Origin: Siniperca chuatsi
Lineage: Eukaryota > Chordata > Actinopteri > Centrarchiformes > Sinipercidae
Reading direction: 5' to 3'
Assembly: GCF_020085105.1 (NCBI RefSeq)
Contig: NC_058063.1
Coordinates: 7,777,422-7,841,421, forward strand
Length of the DNA stretch: 64,000 bases
In this document: piece after piece, positions 49,001 through 59,757 of the stretch
How positions within the stretch are numbered: the stretch's first letter is position 1
Layout of the letters: each line of letters begins with the position of its first letter
Translations under genes and position numbers: made by a program
The notes under the pieces: generated by a model
What the model was told of the DNA's origin: nothing
The model's input: the letters and a program-made list of their open reading frames with translations, nothing else
The model's database searches: none

Positions 49001-52000
49001 GAGATAGAAAAAGAAAAGGGAATGAATTTATCAACAAAGGACTTTGCGCGAAAAAATTATTCATACTCGATCTGGCTGTTAAGGTTACACAATTTTGTAT
49101 CCCATTGTTAACAAAAACTATGAGGCTATGAGAGATATAATTGATTAAGACACATTTTTGTATTAGCAAAAATGTTGTGTCACATTTTATACCTAACCAC
49201 ATCACAGTGTGTGTTTGACAAGAATAATGTAATGAACAATAATTGCGGATTAAAACTTCAAAAGTACTTTAAGTTGGATAACTATGGGAAAGTGAAGGAG
49301 TTTAATGTGCTGGCCAATATAGTACATGATTTGAAATGCATATACTGTGCAAGTAGAGAAGCAGGACATTCAGTGACACAATATTAGACATAGCAAATAC
49401 ATTTTAGTTTTACACTGTCACACTGACAAGAATGTGATGGCTTACTGAGTTACCACAGTGGATCTTTTTGAAATCAAAATCCTTACCGGTAACTGCAGTA
49501 ATGCTTACTCCACTGCTTCTGACGTTCTCGAACACAGAGAAGAGAGTGAATGTGTATTTAGTTCCAGCAGTGAGAGATGAGACTGTGTGAGTTACTGGTC
49601 CATCTCCATCTGGTGCAGTGATGTCGATCTCTGTACCATTAAACTGGAGAATAAAGCTGACATTGTTGTTCACTTTATTCCACTGCAGAGTGATACTGGT
49701 CTCATCTTGTCCTGTTGATCTGAAGCTTCCTGTATTGGGTGGAAGTGAGACAAAGAGGACAACTTATGAGACAAAAATGACATCAAATGACAAGAATTGT
49801 TCATTTTTTAATTCATCAGCTGTTTGATGCAACACATATATTGTACTTTGGTACATCATGTTGACATAATATCACTGACATAATTACTATTCCCAATGAT
49901 GATGCACCACCACTTGTAAATCAGTTGATAGATTTACTTTTGTACAGTAGGTTCAATCTATTGCATACTTTTTCAGATCAAACAGTAAGTAAGCTATAGA
50001 TGGTTAATATTTTGGTGGTTTAGAATTTTTTTTTAATGGAAAGTTTAAACAAGGGAGCAAAGATATTACTTCGCTTAGTAGGAGATCTATCAGAAATAAA
50101 CACCCATATAAACATACACAAGTAGAAATTAAGGGCAAAGGGAAAAGAAGAAACAAAAAATAAATCAAATAACACACACACACACACACACACATACACA
50201 CACACACACACACAGGCATCTTATCCAGGGTTAAGCACAGCAGTGTTTTGGTTACACTGGATTACTAAATTGACCTTAAGTTACAGATAGCCAGTCAGTA
50301 AAAGATCCCCATGTAAGCATACATTGATCAAGCTTGTTAAGTAGAGTATGTCACCCTCTCATAAGCAGCCAATTGAGCCATTGTTGTATATAGATGGTTT
50401 TGTTTTGCCCATTAGTCCGTTTTAGTTTAGTGTTAAACATAATCCAATTTCTATCTTAACTGATGTTGAGACTGTCAATCACTTTTATTATAATTGTTCT
50501 GTTTTTCTTGTTCTGAAACATTCATTTTAATAGCAGATTTCTGCAACGAGAGTATTCATTGTATTTGACTTGATTTTGGTGGTTCTGTGCCTGTTGATGT
50601 GCCATTTTTATAGATGGCAAACATTCACCTTACAGACAAGAAAGTAATTTCTTTAGGAATGTAATTTTTAAATACTGTGCTATTTACAACATGATCACTA
50701 GATTTCCACAGGTTTATCATATAGCCTTCTGAACAGCATTTAGCCTATGCAGAAGAACAGTAAAAATACATAACGTTCTTGTTTATGATTTAACAGACAT
50801 GCCCATGTACACAAATTCACAAATCCAAATTCAACTGTTTTCTTTCAATGTTAATTTGATCTTAAAGGTACGATATTTGCTAATATATAACGGAAACTGT
50901 CTTAATAATCCAACAATGAATCTCTATACAGTATGTAAGCAGAAATAAGATACATTACCTGTTGTGTAACAGATGAACGGGAAAGTAAGGGAGCAGTTAT
51001 TATCGGACCAGCGTCCTGAGTCATTGAATGCCATAGTGACACACTGCTCTGTGCCAAGGTCTGGTTGCCCGCTGGCCCAGTGTCGAAACAGAGAGGTGCT
51101 CCCATCAGACCACAGTTTTTCCCGGTGCAGACCGATCCACACAAAGGACCCAGCTGCCAGGTTTGCGATGATGTCATTTTCTGTCTGATTTCGTATACTG
51201 CAAGAGAAACAGTAGCATATATGCGTCAAGGTTGAGTTGAGTATAAGTGAAGAGGTAAAACATAACAGACAAAAAAATAAAAATCCAACACTGCAATGCA
51301 TTGTTAGTGATTGTTGGGAAATATAATATTGTACCTTATGTGATTATTTAAGGAACGTGTTCAGCCATCTGGACAACGTAGCCATTTACAAACACTACTT
51401 ACAATCAGTGCAACATAATCACCTTACAATTAAGGTATACTATCACTATACTTCTATTACTAATACTGCTTGTAATCATAACAATTTCATTATCATCATC
51501 ATCATAATACCTGATAATACCATAGTGCCTTACAGTCTTAAAACCAAGGATGAAAAATACATAACTTATAGGCAAAGCAATAAAAAAAACAAAAAACAAA
51601 TAACCAGACACAGGAAGGGAGGGATTAAAATGACAAAAAGGATAAAATAAAACAGTAGGACAGATATTCCAATCCAATTGGGATTCCAATCAACTGTCAC
51701 AATAATGAATAAACCTGATTTCATCAACAGAACAGATCAAAACTTAAGTAGTTGGTTCAGCACTGTACTATTGTATGTCTTGGAGTCATCATTAGTGCAC
51801 ACTGTACCTGGCTAGATCGACATAATTCTCCCTGCAGAATCTCTGAGCTTCAGTCCAATTCAAATTTGTGTCGACCTTTACAAAGGATGATGTGCCATTT
51901 ACTATACCTGGAAATATATTGATGAAAAAATGTTATTAACCATGTCAGGATGGACTTGTAGACAACACTCATTTTGCTACAATGTATGCAGGAGTGTCAG

Positions 52001-53913
52001 TGAAACAGTAGGAAGTAGGAAGATCTAAAGATCTGGATTCAGTGGGATACAAAATTGCTCATGTCACCTCAATACAACAAATACATAGAAGTTGCGAGAT
52101 GTTTCTGGAAATGCTAGAAGATCTATTTAGCCCTTTCTTACACTATAAGAAAACTCACCGCTGTAGCACACAAAGCTTCGTTGGTTGTCGCAGTTAACGT
52201 CTTCCCACGTGCCAAAATATGGACTCCCACTCAAAAGCTCCACACAGTACTGTTGTCCGCCCAAATTATTGGGCTGTGCAGTATGCCAGTTTCTAAACTC
52301 TGTCTCTCCTTCATCATAGAAGCTGCTGTCATTCAGGGACCATCTCCAGCTGTTTATCAAATCATCATAGAGACCTATCCAAGCATTGCCTGTTCAAAAA
52401 GATGTTCATTATATAAAACAGCTGGAATTAAAATAGTGCTGAATTGACCTAAAATGTAAATTACTTTACTGAACATCCCTTAAAGTATGTGTCTCCTCTA
52501 TATTTTATTGAGGGCCTTTGTTGTTCTTTTTCATTACACATTATCATATTTTATATTTTTTTCTAATAATAGCAAGCTTGTCAAAAACTTGGATTCTGTT
52601 GTGTATGTATATGATTATACATATATATACAGTACAGTATGTTTATGTTACGTATATGATTCCAATATCAAGAGCTTGCCTGTGTAATTCGATGTGGTGC
52701 TGACAACGGCACTGACGCCATTTGTGTTTTCTACGGTGGCCAGGTCAGTGTAGACCTTTCTGCAGTAGATCTGAGCTTCAGTCCAGTTCACTGGTGTACT
52801 CACAAAGTAGTACTGATGAGTTTGGGCGGAGGCATCATTGACCAGTGCTCCTAAAACAAAGCATATTTGTTTTTTTATTACGTATTTGTATACAGCATGT
52901 AGACTTTCTATGTTCTTTTACAGTGAACATGAAGAGGCACTATACATCAGGTGGGTTAAATGGTATATGGACTGTACTTGCCTTTCTAGTGTTCCGACCA
53001 CTCAAAGCACTTTACACTACATGTAAATTTACATTCACCCTATTCATACACTGATGGGATGCTGCTCATCAGTACAAAGAAACTAACTCATTCACACACC
53101 AAAGGCACAGCCTTCAGGAGCAATTTGGGGTTCAGTATCTTGCTTGAGGACACTTCAACATGTGGGCTGGTGGAAGCCGGGATCAAACCGACAATCATCC
53201 TATTAGAGGACGACCTGCTCTGCCTCTAAGCCAGAGGTTCAGCTGGGGTGTGGGGTTTTACAATACCTTTTCCTCATTGATGAGATTTTTGCCAGATTCA
53301 GTAAATCGGTGTTCACTGATCACCACTGACAATAAAAAGAACCAGTGCAACTACTAGGTGAAACTGAGCAGGAAACATGAACTGTTAAGGCATTGGACTC
53401 CAGTAAGATTAAAAAAAAAGGTTAATCCTCCAAAAAGCAAAAGTGAATATGAAGAAACATCTGTATGACCGTGTGTATGATTACATTAGTAGTGTTCAAA
53501 ATAGGTTAAGACATACAATACACACCTTCCTCTCTCCCTATTGTATTATCTATTTTAGTTTCTTTGTCAATATACCATAATCTTCATTTATGACTATGAT
53601 CAAAAATCCAGTTACCCTGCAGAAAACAAACTTTTCTACCCTGCCCTAAAACCTGTACAGGAATATATGTAATTGATATAGTACATATATTCCTGATTAC
53701 AACTGATGAATTAACAAACATTAAAAGAAGATTTTTTGTCATTTTAAGCATTTTCTGTCTTAATAAGTCAGTTCCACCTAATGCAGAAATACTTATATGC
53801 AGTACCGAGTGAAGACTGCTTAAGCTGCAATTGCTTTAAATAGACAAACAGCCAGAATAATCAAACAAGAGGCACCAACCTGTGAGCACAAAGATGATCC
53901 GCCAATAATCCAT
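45914..53913 (-). CDS. Secreted protein with two C-type lectin domains and three fibronectin III domains
   Basis: I do not know a named orthologue. Exons, transcript order: 53913-53880, 52850-52680, 52389-52159, 51907-51808, 51197-50959, 49729-49487, 48998-48741, 48185-47928, 46198-46119, 45979-45914; 1,680 bp, 559 residues, phases consistent. Residues 1-20 look like a signal peptide (MDYWRIIFVLTGALV). CTLD1 (about 24-145) has QPN and WEDVNC instead of the usual EPN/WND. CTLD2 (about 146-258) has QPD and WSDNNC, a galactose-type signature. Three FN3 domains follow (259-339, 340-425, 426-511), each one phase-1 exon. The tail GLNVRLTSFIRLSDSDIQ...QYGLSP resembles the C-terminus seen in many fish C-type lectin proteins. 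No transmembrane segment is seen, so it is probably secreted. The intron after 52680 begins with GC. Sugar binding and an immune role are inference. Confidence 0.82.
46002..46045. repeat. (CA)n microsatellite
   Basis: CA repeat just upstream of the last coding exon of the lectin/FN3 gene. On the coding strand it is a GT run before the acceptor. Confidence 0.9.
46877..47324. mobile_element. MITE with TTAAAGGCAGAATAAGTA ends
   Basis: The left end TTAAAGGCAGAATAAGTA is repeated, inverted, at the right end (TACTTATTCTGCCTTTAA). About 450 bp, non-coding, inside the lectin/FN3 gene intron 46199-47927. It is a familiar type of non-autonomous DNA transposon in percomorph fish. Confidence 0.8.
47690..48185 (-). 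repeat. FN3 tandem duplication, unit 2 (exon plus downstream intron)
   Basis: This unit holds the third FN3 exon (47928-48185) and about 240 bp of intron after it. It aligns with 48480-48998, with near identity in the exon and clear similarity in the intron (a CTGCTG-rich block, GTGGCCACxAC and ATCTAGAAT anchors). It is one half of an intragenic tandem duplication. Confidence 0.8.
48480..48998 (-). repeat. FN3 tandem duplication, unit 1 (exon plus downstream intron)
   Basis: This unit holds the second FN3 exon (48741-48998) plus intron, homologous to 47690-48185. Both exons are 258 bp and phase 1-1, so the duplication adds one whole domain without changing frame. Confidence 0.8.
49487..49729 (-). 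other. First FN3 exon, with a shifted splice acceptor
   Basis: The exon is 243 bp, against 258 bp for its two sister exons. The sisters start after TCTCAG; here the homologous place reads TCTCAC, so that acceptor is gone. The next AG, after CCAATACAG, is 15 bp further in and keeps phase 1, so the domain loses five residues of its first strand but stays in frame. Confidence 0.75.
50172..50215. repeat. (CA)n microsatellite
   Basis: CA repeat with one TA interruption, in the intron between CTLD2 and the first FN3 exon. Confidence 0.9.
52975..53235. repeat. SINE-like or LINE-derived fish repeat
   Basis: Blocks such as CAAAGCACTTTACACTACATG, GGAGCAATTTGGGGTTCAGT and CTTGCTTGAGGACACTTCAA are a diverged copy of a repeat I recognise as widespread in teleosts. 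It lies in the first intron of the lectin/FN3 gene. Confidence 0.65.
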
Positions 53914-54074
53914 GAGTTAAACCTTAAAAAAAATGCATTTGAAAAGACACATAATGTTAATCAATTCCTATTAAAATGTGTTAACCAACTCCACTTAACT
54001 TTTATATGAGATACATGTGGATATGACCAATACATTTCCCTGCAGAATATGGTACAGTTATTGATTCTACTTAC

Positions 54075-54190
54075 CTTTACCTTTTTAACCTCTTCCTGCT
54101 TAAAAATACAAGGCTTCAAATGCCCCTGACTGCCAGCTACTGTGTGCTGCTTGTACGGAAGCTGTTTGAAGTTCTTCAGTGCTCAGCTGC
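54075..54190 (-). promoter_or_regulatory. Probable 5' UTR exon and promoter of the lectin/FN3 gene
   Basis: A strong minus-strand donor, AAAG|gtaagt, lies at 54075/54074. Upstream is an exon-like stretch without AT-rich runs, ending near a CAGCAGCTGAGCAC block. The limits are approximate. The stretch 54,200-55,240 is AT-rich with no gene recognised. Confidence 0.4.
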
Positions 54191-55239
54191 TGTGAGTGTT
54201 TAAACGTCATATTAATGGGTGTAGTTAAGATTGAGTGAAGCAAAACAGACTCTTCAATGACAAAGACAACCTTGCTGCAGGAATCAGGAAGAAAAAGTTA
54301 AACAAAATATTTTTATATGGACAGACATGCAGATCTGGTCAAACTTGTGTGCTTCTCCTCCTTTATCTTACGCTACATAACACGGACCAGTGTCTTTTGT
54401 CATTTACAATAATATAATACAATACAATAACAATAACTACTAAATATTTTTTATTCTATTCTATTGTTACATAACTGGATTATTTTAAAGTTGTTACACC
54501 ATCAATTTCACCAAAATTTCATAAAAGTAACACTTTCTTTAGTGCAAAATCTTCCTCTTTACAAACATGATGCTGGCCTTATAGTTACTCAGTTTAGAAC
54601 ACTTTCCTGCTTACCTAAACCCAAGTCGGTCTTCTCATATTGTTGAAATGACCCTTTAGAGGAAGTAAAATCATACCAAAATCATTCATGCTAAACATAC
54701 TTTTATTGGAAAGCCTTAGTCTGTATGCAGTAATTATTAACCTGCCACTTAATGTTATCAGTACTATGCTTAGAGGAAGCAGTTGGCCACATTGTGTAAT
54801 TCCATGGGATTCCACCCTGCCACTCCCTCACCATTATGTAGCCCTGGAAGTAGGGCCAAAGAGATTTTTCTATTTAATTTTTAATGGAAAATAGTCATTT
54901 TCTCTGTTGGTCAGATTGCAGACTGGTTTTCACCTGGGACACCTCTTTTTAATCGACAGAACATGGTGTTCTGTGACAAGGTTAGGAGTTACTTTGCCTC
55001 CTTATGAACTACATGCCCACTAAAACACCGTGGACTACTTTCCTGGAAAACATCCACTAAATATACTATAGTACATTATAAAGTGCATCTGTGATTCCTG
55101 ATCAATTTACCATTAACAAATTATTATAATATGGGTATAAATACTGTCTGATGCCTTTATAAGGAACCTTCCACATAGTTTCTAGTTTCTTGTGAAATTC
55201 TAAATACATGCTATTATCTTTAATTTTACTGAGGTTTTT

Positions 55240-55918
55240 ATCACCTCAGAAACATTGCAAAAATCCGATCTAATCTAAATCTCAGTGATGCAGAAACTGT
55301 TGTGCATGCTTTTATCTCCTCACGCCTTGATTATTGTAACAGCTTGTTCACTTGTCTTAATCAAAAAACTTTGACACGACTGCAGACTGTACAAAACTCA
55401 GCTGCTAGGCTGTTAACCAGGACCAAGAAGTAAGACCACATCACACCTGTTTCAGCCTCCACATTGATTTTAAGATCTTGTTAATTACTTTTAAGGCTCT
55501 CCATGGCCTGGCTCCAGACTATATTTTAGACCTTGTAATCCCTTATGAACCTTCACATAGTTTGAGATCTTCGGGCAGGGGTCTCCTGTCTGTTCCTGAG
55601 TCCAGGATGAAAACTAAGGGGGACAGAGCTTTTGCTATCAGGGCCCCGAGGCTCTGGAACAACTTGCCCGAAGAAATTAGGTTGTCCGAGTCAGTGTCTT
55701 TGTTTAAGTCTCTTCTCAAAACACATTTTTATCTGAAAGCAATTCCCGATTTTACCTGAACTGGCTGTTTATTTTATTGCTTTTGTGTATTTTATTTCTT
55801 TATATTTCATCATTCACTGTGGTATTTTATTTCTCTTGTTGTGAAGCACTTTGTATTTTGTTTTGATAAGTGCTCTATAAATAAAGTTTTATTATTATTC
55901 TTATTATTATTATTATTT
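55240..55918 (+). mobile_element. 5'-truncated non-LTR retrotransposon (L2-like), C-terminal end
   Basis: Translation shows the typical end of a fish LINE polyprotein: SSRLDYCNSLF, LQTVQNSAARLLT, then KALHGLAPDYI, LWNNLPEEIR and SLFKSLLKTHF. One frameshift lies near 55,430, so it is dead. The 3' part has GAAGCACTTTGTATTTTG, ATAAATAAAGTTTT and an (ATT)n end. Clade assignment to L2 is tentative. Confidence 0.85.
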
Positions 55919-56750
55919 ATTACTGCATGTATCTGTATTTTTCTGCTGATAAAAACATAGCAACTTTCAAAGCCGTAAAACATAAAAAAATCAAATCAGG
56001 CCATTCGTTTTGGTTTGTTTAGAGAAGGAAGTATGTACACACATTTTGTCAGCACATCCTGCTTCTTTTACGGGTAGCCCAAACATACCTTCACTTCTGG
56101 TAATTAACCAAGTATACCACATTCTTCTCCTAAGTTACTTGCTCAGGGGCATCTTGAAAGTAGTTGTTGTGACAATCCATGGGTAACTTACTGTATGCAG
56201 ACCTTCATATCTTTATGAATGTTTACATTACACATACCTGTGTTCATACATCACCTGCCTACGCCCTCTTAAATCAAGACTTGCGGCGAGCAAACAGGTT
56301 TATGTAGCCAAGGGGAAAGGTGAAATAGTTCAGTCAGCTTGAAAGTCAGTGAAATCAATCACTGCTTCTCTGGTTTGAGCACTCATCTACTGTATATAGT
56401 GAGGTTTCTCAAACTTCCAAGTAGTGAACTAGACTACTAGTTACACCATGCTGTGTACCGTAATTCACTGTTAGCTCTCCTCAGCCCTAAGTGCATTTCA
56501 TTGTTAGCATTTCTGCTCCATCCTGCTAGTCCCATATCAGCCAAATATCCAATAATGAAAGATTTACAGAGAAAAATATAATTCTATTAAACAAGTCTAT
56601 ATTAAAAATGTACATGTAGTATGTGTATACAGTATTTCATATCTTTAATGTGTCTTTTTTGTCTGCTGATGGGTATTATGATGAAGGGAACAGTAGGTAG
56701 TGTCCAATATAATATCTGTGTCATCTAGTGCACATACTTAAATAAATTTT

Positions 56751-57482
56751 CAAACTAATTTTGTGTCAGGTTCAAGACACCTAGAACATTTAAATCATAT
56801 ACAAGGAAAGAAAGACAAAGGCATTAACTTAAGTTTTACTCGCGAGGAGAGTAAGCATAGATGCATTCAGTTACATCTCCTACTCACTCTGAAGTGCATC
56901 TATGCAGCCTCCTCTTTTTTATTCAGTTTAGGAGATTCCCTGTTACATAGTTTTCTAAGGGGTGGGGGAAGTGTATACTGCTACATAAGAAAAGAAACAA
57001 AGTGGTGTTGTCAGGTCTATCTCGTGAGAGCGGCCTTGGAGCAGCCACTACTCTCGAGACCATCTGGTACGGTGTCAGCCTGCCCTGCTGGTCATGGGAT
57101 GGCAGGGTGCATTCCTGTTATTCTCACAGACACAAGTTTAATAACACACATACAACACACAGCATTGCTGTGAACTTTAAAGGTCACTAAGAACAAAACA
57201 TAAATGGGATAACTTATGTTCATTTTATTCCAACATTTATTTTATTGTTTATTTTATTGCTTTTGTGTATTTTATTTCTTTATATTTCGTCATTCACTGT
57301 GGTATTTTATTTCTCTTGTTGTGAAGCACTTTGTATTTTGTTTTGATAAGTGCTCTATAAATAAAGTTTTATTATTATTACTATTATTATTATTTATTAC
57401 TGCATGTATCTGTATTTTTCTGCTGATAAAAACATAACATAACTTTCAAAGCCAGTAAAACATTAACAAACTAATTTTGTGT
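56751..57482 (+). mobile_element. 700-bp insertion between 16-bp direct repeats, ending in an L2-like tail
   Basis: The exact 16-mer CAAACTAATTTTGTGT is at 56751-56766 and 57467-57482. The sequence between ends with 57247-57463, a near-identical copy of 55766-55985, including about 60 bp beyond the (ATT)n tail. This looks like a reverse-transcribed insertion with target-site duplication. The first 470 bp of the insert (56767-57236) I do not recognise; it has no coding potential. 55,990-56,750 holds nothing recognised. Confidence 0.6.
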
Positions 57483-58059
57483 ATTTATGAAGACTTGAAC
57501 CTATTTTAGGCTGTTACACTAACCAGGTTTCCACCATGAGAAATTAACCTGACCTATACTATCAGTTCACCCTCTGATGTGGCACCGGTGTAATTTAATT
57601 TAATTCCAGCAAGGGGTGCTCAGAGTCAGATTTATACAGCAGCCGATTAATTCACAGTGATACCATAGTAAATGTACAAAGGTGATACACACATATAATG
57701 CGGTAAATGTATTTGTTAGGCTACAAACACATATTACAAATCAGTATTCAGTACTATTGTAAGTGTACAATAGTGTGTAAAAAAGTGTGTTTCACAGATT
57801 ATTACAATACAAAGGCAGAAAGTAAGACAGCATTATACCCTAATCGTTTAGAGTTTTAGGCCTATAATCTTGACAGTTTTCAAAACAGTCTCCTGGAAAA
57901 TATTTTGCATACAGCAGTGTTTCCCCCCCCCCCAAGCATCCAGATAAAGATCAATTAAGCCACCCTACCCACAATTAGTGGTCATTAGTCACATTAATCA
58001 ATTAAAATATGCAAAATGTGGCTGTAACGAAATGGCCATTGAGTGTGATTATCAAGCTA

Positions 58060-58093
<34 letters not shown>

Positions 58094-59560
58094 TGCTCAT
58101 TTTACTTGCAAGAGGCCAGTGCGCCTGTGCGGACCGGATACTGGAAGCGGAGGCAGTTGCTGCCTTCAAGGCTACCGGTATAATCGGAATTATGTCAAAA
58201 AACACTGAAACCACAAATAGAAAAGGTGGGTAAGTGAGCAAGTCGGCATTTTGTCTGAACGGGGATGCGTCATGATGGAAAATGGTTCAGAAATAGAACT
58301 GCTGTCACAAAGAAACAAGCAGCCTAGTTACCACTTCACTTAGCAACTAAAAAATGTATATTAACACTGAATGAAATTACTACTTTAGTAGTTAATGTAA
58401 AAGGGGGCTCCTCACGTTAGTTGTAGAATTAAACCCACTATACATTGCCTTCCCAGCTCTAAACGGCTGACAGAAAAATGTAGCAACTAGTTAAGCTAGC
58501 TGGAAAAGTCAAACATCTAGGGAACAGTTAACGCTAGCTAACGACTGCTAATGTTACACAAAGCTAAAGATATTTTCCCCAGGAGTTGGTAAGGACTAAA
58601 ACAGAGGTAGGCCAGTGAATATTGGACTTACATTTGTCAGGTAGCCAGAAACACAACTTCAACAGGATTATAATGTTGTTCTGTGTATGCTGTATGTATG
58701 TAAAGTTGGTAGTTAATGCTAGCAAACTTCTAGCTATGTCAGGGCTGTCTGTCCGCTTGTTGTTTAGTTCTTCTGCCCCCTGCTGGCCAAAATAGGATAA
58801 TGCAGCCAGTAAGCCTCAGAGAGGAAAAGCACAGGTGTAATTTAATTAATAACATTAAGGGTGGCTCTGTTCCATTACGTGTCCCACTCATACAGTCTAT
58901 TATAATGTCCCACTAAGCCAGGCCAGTGGGACAGCAGACACAATACCAGGGCCGTGGATTTGACTCACCGAAAATATAGCCGTTATTATTAACCGTATTA
59001 GATACACCTGTACTTTCTCTTGGCCATGAAAAGCGTCTATTGCCCTGCGTTTTACATAAGTTTTACATTCTCATAGCACAAAGAAATTCAAGGGAGAATT
59101 TAAAAAAAATTAACAAATCAAACTTTAAAAAGTTTAACAAATCAAATGACAAAGCAGTAGGCCTATCATAATTACAGTAATTTGGTCTCTCCGCTCTAGT
59201 CAGACAGCTTACTCATTTTAATTGTGAAAATGTGTTTACCATTTATGCCTATTAAAAATAGTAAAAAATATCCCATGAATGTTTTACTGTTACTGCTTAT
59301 TGTTTTATTCTGAGTTCTACCTTTTTTAATGTTATGGTCATGTCTCCTTATTAATAGTATATTTTATTGTTTCTCTCTCACAAACTTATTCATTTTGTAT
59401 GAAACCATAACAATAATTATAAAAGTCTGTCACCACAGTATACAGTAGGATAGACTTATCTCTATGATAATTTCGCTGAAAAGACTGAACCAACAAAACC
59501 CACCTCTTTTACAGGGTCACTTTTGTTACTAGGTTTTTTTATTTTTCATTAGCGTTAAGT
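57483..59560. other. Intergenic stretch, no gene recognised
   Basis: A run of C at 57,922-57,933, a (CA)n tract at 58,061-58,092, and several GCTAAC/GTTAGC-rich patches typical of fish repeats at 58,490-58,560 and 58,715-58,740. A short frame at 58,187-58,222, followed by a donor-like GTGGGTAAG, has no supporting partner. I see no conserved exon. Confidence 0.5.
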
Positions 59561-59757
59561 ACTCTAAAGCAGAAGCTTCCGCTGAGCACCTGAACGCAGC
59601 ACGAGAGCTCCAGCGATGTAAAGAGAAGGAGAGGGAGAGGAGGAGGTGGAGGCAGCTCGAGGAGAAGCATGAAGAATATCCCCGGTGTCTAAACTGACAA
59701 GTCTCTCTCGTAAGGGGCCGACTGGAAGCGGAGGGAGGCAGCGGGGCCGAGGACAGG

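Noticed and set aside
58187-58222. Short ATG frame followed by GTGGGTAAG, a possible first exon
   Set aside because: No downstream acceptor with continuing homology and no conserved residues. Too short to support.
57587-58847. Identical 14-mer GGTGTAATTTAATT at both ends of a 1.2-kb stretch, like a target-site duplication
   Set aside because: The 14-mer is AT-rich and low in complexity, and the interior has no tail or inverted ends, so chance is likely.
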